From: an uncultured Peptococcaceae bacterium
Lineage (GTDB): Bacteria > Bacillota > Desulfotomaculia > Desulfotomaculales > Desulfocucumaceae
Direction of reading: 5' to 3'
Assembly: GCA_958417755.1 (NCBI GenBank)
Contig: CATZDY010000109.1
Coordinates: forward strand, 1 to 8,704
DNA length: 8,704 nucleotides
Numbering within the stretch: the first letter of the stretch is position 1; the number at the start of each line of letters is the position of its first letter. The notes beneath the pieces were generated by a model. It did not search any database. It had not been told where the DNA came from and was given only the letters and a program-made list of their open reading frames with translations. The translations under genes and the position numbers were made by a program. This document shows, piece by piece, positions 6,245-8,704 of this stretch.

Positions 6245-6775
6245 ATGTTTCAGGCAACAACCATTGTGGCTGTCAAAAAGGATGATCAGGTGGCCATGGC
6301 TGGTGACGGGCAAGTTACTTTTGGAGAAAATACTGTGCTAAAACACGGGGCTAATAAAGTGCGCCGTTTATATGGCAATAAAGTGTTGGCGGGTTTTGCT
6401 GGTTCTGTGGCAGATGCCTTTACCTTATTTGAAAAGTTTGAGGCTAAATTGGAGACCTATAGAGGGAACTTACAACGAGCAGCTGTGGAATTAGCCAAAG
6501 AGTGGCGTACAGATAGAATGTTAAGACGTCTAGAAGCGCTGTTGGTGGTGGCGGATCAAAATAATGTATTGGTTATCTCCGGAGGCGGCGAGGTGATAGA
6601 GCCAGATGACGGCGTGGTGGCCATTGGTTCCGGGGGGTCTTATGCTTTGGCTGCAGCCAGAGCCTTGTTGCGGCATACGGATTTTTCCGCCGGCCAAGTA
6701 GTGAAGGAAGCTTTGTTGATTGCTTCAGAAATTTGCGTTTTTACCAATGCGCATATCAATGTTGAGGAGATATAA
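6245..6775 (+). CDS. hslV: ATP-dependent protease proteolytic subunit HslV (ClpQ)
   Basis: HslV is the proteasome-like peptidase of the HslUV (ClpQY) complex; it forms a double hexamer capped by HslU. From ATG 6245 it has 176 residues. The sequence starts MFQATTIVAV, and Thr5 aligns with the N-terminal nucleophile Thr1 of Escherichia coli HslV, so a four-residue propeptide must be removed. Asp21 (GDGQVTFG) and Lys38 (NKVRRL) fit the conserved active-site Asp17 and Lys33. LAGFAGSVADAFTLFEKFEAKL, GNLQRAAVELAKEW, RLEALL and AIGSGGSYALAAARALL are family hallmarks. The stop is 17 bp before hslU, the usual partner arrangement. Bacillus subtilis ClpQ is reported to use an N-terminal serine instead; no serine occurs near this N-terminus, so a Thr-type enzyme is expected. 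A TTG start at 6224 is possible but less likely. Confidence 0.96.
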   Translation: MFQATTIVAVKKDDQVAMAGDGQVTFGENTVLKHGANKVRRLYGNKVLAGFAGSVADAFTLFEKFEAKLETYRGNLQRAAVELAKEWRTDRMLRRLEALLVVADQNNVLVISGGGEVIEPDDGVVAIGSGGSYALAAARALLRHTDFSAGQVVKEALLIASEICVFTNAHINVEEI

Positions 6776-6777
6776 TT

Positions 6778-6785
6778 GGAGGGTG
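6778..6785 (+). promoter_or_regulatory. Strong ribosome binding site of hslU
   Basis: GGAGGGTG lies 7 nt before ATG 6793 and is the strongest site in the window. It begins 2 nt after the hslV stop, fitting efficient translation of hslU from the shared mRNA. Confidence 0.75.
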
Positions 6786-6792
6786 TATAAAC

Positions 6793-8190
6793 ATGGAAAC
6801 ACTTACCCCGAAACAAATTGTTGAGGAACTGGATAAATATATTGTGGGCCAGGGAAAGGCCAAGAAGGCTGTGGCTATTGCTTTGCGCAATCGCTATAGA
6901 AGAAGTAAGTTGCCCCCAGATTTGGTGGATGAAGTATTGCCTAAAAATATTCTAATGATTGGTCCCACAGGGGTGGGAAAAACAGAAATTGCCAGGCGTA
7001 TGGCTAAACTGGTCAATGCCCCTTTTGTGAAGGTGGAAGCTACAAAATTTACAGAAGTGGGTTATGTGGGCCGGGATGTGGAAAGCATGATCCGGGATTT
7101 GGTGGAAGTGGCCATTCGCACTTTGAAAAATAGTAAATTATCCCAGGTGGAAGAAAAAGCCCAACGCATGGCAGAGGAAAAAATTGTGGAATTATTAGCC
7201 CCCCTGCCCCGTCAAGATGAAAAAAGCAAAAATCCTTTTGAGATGATTTTTGGAGGAGCCAAACAAAATCAAGGCCCAGATCAAGAGCAGCAACAATTGA
7301 TAAAGCGGATTGAGTTTGAACGGCATAGCCTGCGGGATAAGATAAAAAGAGGAGAATTGGAAAAAGAACAGGTGGAAATTGAAGTGGAAGACAATTCTCC
7401 CCCCATGATGGAAGTATTCACAGGTTCCGGTGTGGAGGAAATGGGAATTAATGTAGGAGATATGTTGGGCAATATTTTTCCTAAGAAAAAACGTCGTCGC
7501 AAAGTCACGGTGGCTGAGGCCCGTCGAATTTTAACCCAGCAAGAAGCCCAAAAATTAATTGATATGGATGAAATCATTGCTGATGCTGTATCAAAGGCGG
7601 AAAATCAAGGGATTGTATTTTTGGATGAAATCGATAAAATCGCTGTGCGGGAAGGATCCGGCGGACCGGATGTATCCCGGGGCGGGGTGCAACGGGATAT
7701 ATTACCCATTGTGGAAGGTTCCACAGTGATGACCAAATACGGAGCAGTCAAGACAGACCATATTCTTTTTATTGCTGCCGGGGCTTTTCATATGAGCAAG
7801 CCTTCGGATTTGATTCCTGAATTACAGGGCAGGTTTCCCATTCGGGTGGAATTGGATAATTTGACAGAAGAAGATTTTTTACAAATTCTTACAGAGCCCC
7901 GAAATGCTTTAATCAAGCAATATGTGGCATTATTGGCCACAGAAGGGGTTGAGATACAATTTTCGCAAAATTCCCTTGTGGAAATAGCCAAAATAGCGTA
8001 TACTGTTAATGAACAAACGGAAAATATAGGGGCACGCCGTTTGCATACCATTATGGAAAAGCTGATAGAGGACTTGTCCTTTGAAGGGCCGGCTTTGTGT
8101 GGTCAAACCATTGTCATTGACCGTGATTTTGTTTCCAACAAGCTTAGCGAGGTAGCAAAGGATGAAGATTTAAGCCGTTATATATTATAA
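6793..8190 (+). CDS. hslU: ATP-dependent protease ATPase subunit HslU (ClpY)
   Basis: HslU is the AAA+ unfoldase that binds substrates, threads them through its pore and activates HslV. The 465-residue protein starts with the typical TPKQIVEELDKYIVGQ. Walker A is GPTGVGKT (57-64), the pore loop is GYVGRD (90-95), and Walker B is IVFLDEID with Asp278 and Glu279. The arginine-finger region is ELQGRFPIRVEL (Arg347), and sensor 2 is GARR (413-416). The inserted I domain spans roughly 110-245 and is rich in charged residues, ending in KKKRRRKVTV. The C-terminus DLSRYIL is the conserved tail that docks into pockets of HslV. Everything needed for activity is present. A CodY-box-like sequence lies inside the coding region at 7958-7972, and codY follows after 19 bp. 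Confidence 0.98.
   Translation: METLTPKQIVEELDKYIVGQGKAKKAVAIALRNRYRRSKLPPDLVDEVLPKNILMIGPTGVGKTEIARRMAKLVNAPFVKVEATKFTEVGYVGRDVESMIRDLVEVAIRTLKNSKLSQVEEKAQRMAEEKIVELLAPLPRQDEKSKNPFEMIFGGAKQNQGPDQEQQQLIKRIEFERHSLRDKIKRGELEKEQVEIEVEDNSPPMMEVFTGSGVEEMGINVGDMLGNIFPKKKRRRKVTVAEARRILTQQEAQKLIDMDEIIADAVSKAENQGIVFLDEIDKIAVREGSGGPDVSRGGVQRDILPIVEGSTVMTKYGAVKTDHILFIAAGAFHMSKPSDLIPELQGRFPIRVELDNLTEEDFLQILTEPRNALIKQYVALLATEGVEIQFSQNSLVEIAKIAYTVNEQTENIGARRLHTIMEKLIEDLSFEGPALCGQTIVIDRDFVSNKLSEVAKDEDLSRYIL
7958..7972. promoter_or_regulatory. CodY-box-like sequence inside hslU
   Basis: AATTTTCGCAAAATT matches the published CodY box AATTTTCWGAAAATT at 13 of 15 positions; both mismatches are in the centre, and the two outer arms of six bases are a perfect inverted repeat. 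It lies in the coding sequence for EIQFSQNS of HslU and ends 237 bp before the codY ATG. CodY sites inside coding regions are known to act as transcription roadblocks. The match may be coincidental, because the codons are constrained and the motif is A/T-rich. Confidence 0.35.
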
Positions 8191-8195
8191 AGGAG
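8191..8195 (+). promoter_or_regulatory. Shine-Dalgarno before codY with unusual spacing
   Basis: AGGAG follows the hslU stop directly. It is 14 nt from the codY ATG at 8210, longer than usual, but only 4 nt from a different ATG at 8200 in another frame. No other Shine-Dalgarno-like sequence lies closer to 8210 (GAAACAAA). Translation of codY may therefore depend on coupling to hslU or on the overlapping short ORF. Confidence 0.5.
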
Positions 8196-8199
8196 TTGG

Positions 8200-8238
8200 A
8201 TGAAACAAAATGTCCATCAGCTTGTTGGAAAAAACTAG
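8200..8238 (+). CDS. Possible short leader ORF overlapping the codY start
   Basis: ATG 8200 opens a 12-codon frame (MKQNVHQLVGKN, stop TAG 8236-8238) that overlaps the first codons of codY in another frame. It lies 4 nt after the only Shine-Dalgarno in the gap. If used, it would compete with or feed ribosomes to codY. I have no evidence that the peptide itself has a function, and the ATG may be chance. Confidence 0.2.
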   Translation: MKQNVHQLVGKN

Positions 8239-8704
8239 AACAATTAATAAATTATTACAAAAATCCGCTGGGTATCCAGTGGATTTTAGGGAAATAGCCG
8301 CCATTTTAAGCGAAAGCATTGGTGGCAGCGTGTATGTCATTGACCGTAGGGGAAAAACCTTGGGATATAGTTATTTGAAAGGGTTTACCTGTGATGTGAT
8401 GAGGGATATTGTGGAATCTCCAGAGGGGTTTCCTGCAGATTATAATGAAAGTTTATTGCAATTAACAGAAACCCATGCAAATTTTTGCCAAACAGTTAAT
8501 TCATGTGTATTTAGCCAAGACACAAAATGTAAATTTAACAATAAAATTACCACCATTGTCCCTATTGTGGGGGCAGGTTCCCGTTTGGGTACCTTAATTT
8601 TGGCTAAATTTGATACCTTTTTTACGGACGAAGATTTGATTTTAGCGGAATATGGGGCCACCATGGTGGGTATGGAAATTTTAAGGGCCAGAGCTGGACG
8701 CATG
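8210..8704 (+). CDS. codY: GTP- and branched-chain amino acid-sensing repressor CodY, 3' end missing
   Basis: CodY is the global regulator of Firmicutes that binds DNA when GTP and branched-chain amino acids are plentiful, repressing nutrient uptake and biosynthesis genes. The window holds 165 codons, about two thirds of the usual length near 260; the C-terminal winged-helix DNA-binding domain is beyond the edge. The GAF effector domain is clear: LLEKTRTINKLLQ at the start, VYVIDRRGKTLGYS (41-54), ITTIVPIVGAGSRLGTLILAKF (113-134) and the highly conserved DLILAEYGATMVGMEILRA (142-160). The segment replacing the Bacillus NDRMKKM effector contact reads CDVMRDI (61-67), and three further Cys (93, 99, 107) lie in the middle. 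An in-frame TGA at 8201 rules out a start further upstream; TTG 8222 is an unlikely alternative. It lies 19 bp after hslU as in Bacillus subtilis. Confidence 0.96.
   Translation, partial: MSISLLEKTRTINKLLQKSAGYPVDFREIAAILSESIGGSVYVIDRRGKTLGYSYLKGFTCDVMRDIVESPEGFPADYNESLLQLTETHANFCQTVNSCVFSQDTKCKFNNKITTIVPIVGAGSRLGTLILAKFDTFFTDEDLILAEYGATMVGMEILRARAGRM

Noticed and set aside
8440..8703. Minus-strand open frame at the right edge
   Set aside because: Lies antisense to the conserved GAF domain of codY, which explains the region.
1..8704. CRISPR arrays, tRNA or rRNA genes, insertion sequences
   Set aside because: No regularly spaced repeats, cloverleaf-like sequence, rRNA signature or transposase was seen on either strand.

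Overview
The window is a plain chromosomal housekeeping segment from a Gram-positive bacterium of the Firmicutes. Seven genes lie on the + strand in the order dprA, topA, trmFO, xerC, hslV, hslU, codY. This is the order known from Bacillus subtilis (smf-topA-gid/trmFO-codV-clpQ-clpY-codY) and shared by many Firmicutes. The moderate G+C with A/T-rich gaps, frequent TTG and GTG starts, and a CodY with clostridial-looking features (YLKGF after the GYS motif, a Cys-containing middle segment) point to Clostridia, perhaps a Peptococcaceae-like lineage rather than Bacilli. The lineage call is an inference from remembered family features, not from an alignment.

Layout. Positions 1-349 hold no convincing gene. 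They contain a long imperfect inverted repeat (95-149) and a strong intrinsic terminator hairpin (174-200), so an upstream transcription unit or a small RNA probably ends there. dprA (GTG start) follows. A 193-bp gap before topA carries two identical 10-bp palindromes arranged as a larger inverted repeat, then an extended -10 promoter, then a hairpin at the predicted 5' end of the mRNA. From topA onward the genes are tightly packed (gaps of 51, 12, 59, 17 and 19 bp) with no visible terminator, so topA-trmFO-xerC-hslV-hslU-codY is probably one operon. codY runs off the right edge with 165 codons present.

Function. DprA protects ssDNA and loads RecA on incoming DNA. TopA relaxes negative supercoils. 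TrmFO makes m5U54 in tRNA. XerC resolves chromosome dimers at dif. HslV and HslU form the two-part ATP-dependent ClpQY protease. CodY is the global nutrient repressor. All catalytic motifs that I could check are present and no gene looks broken. The core genes are well known and I see no undescribed multi-gene system. The points of interest are regulatory or fine-scale: the palindromes and promoter before topA, a CodY-box-like sequence inside hslU, a short ORF overlapping the codY start, an unusual CodY effector region, a four-residue HslV propeptide, and the structured region upstream of dprA.
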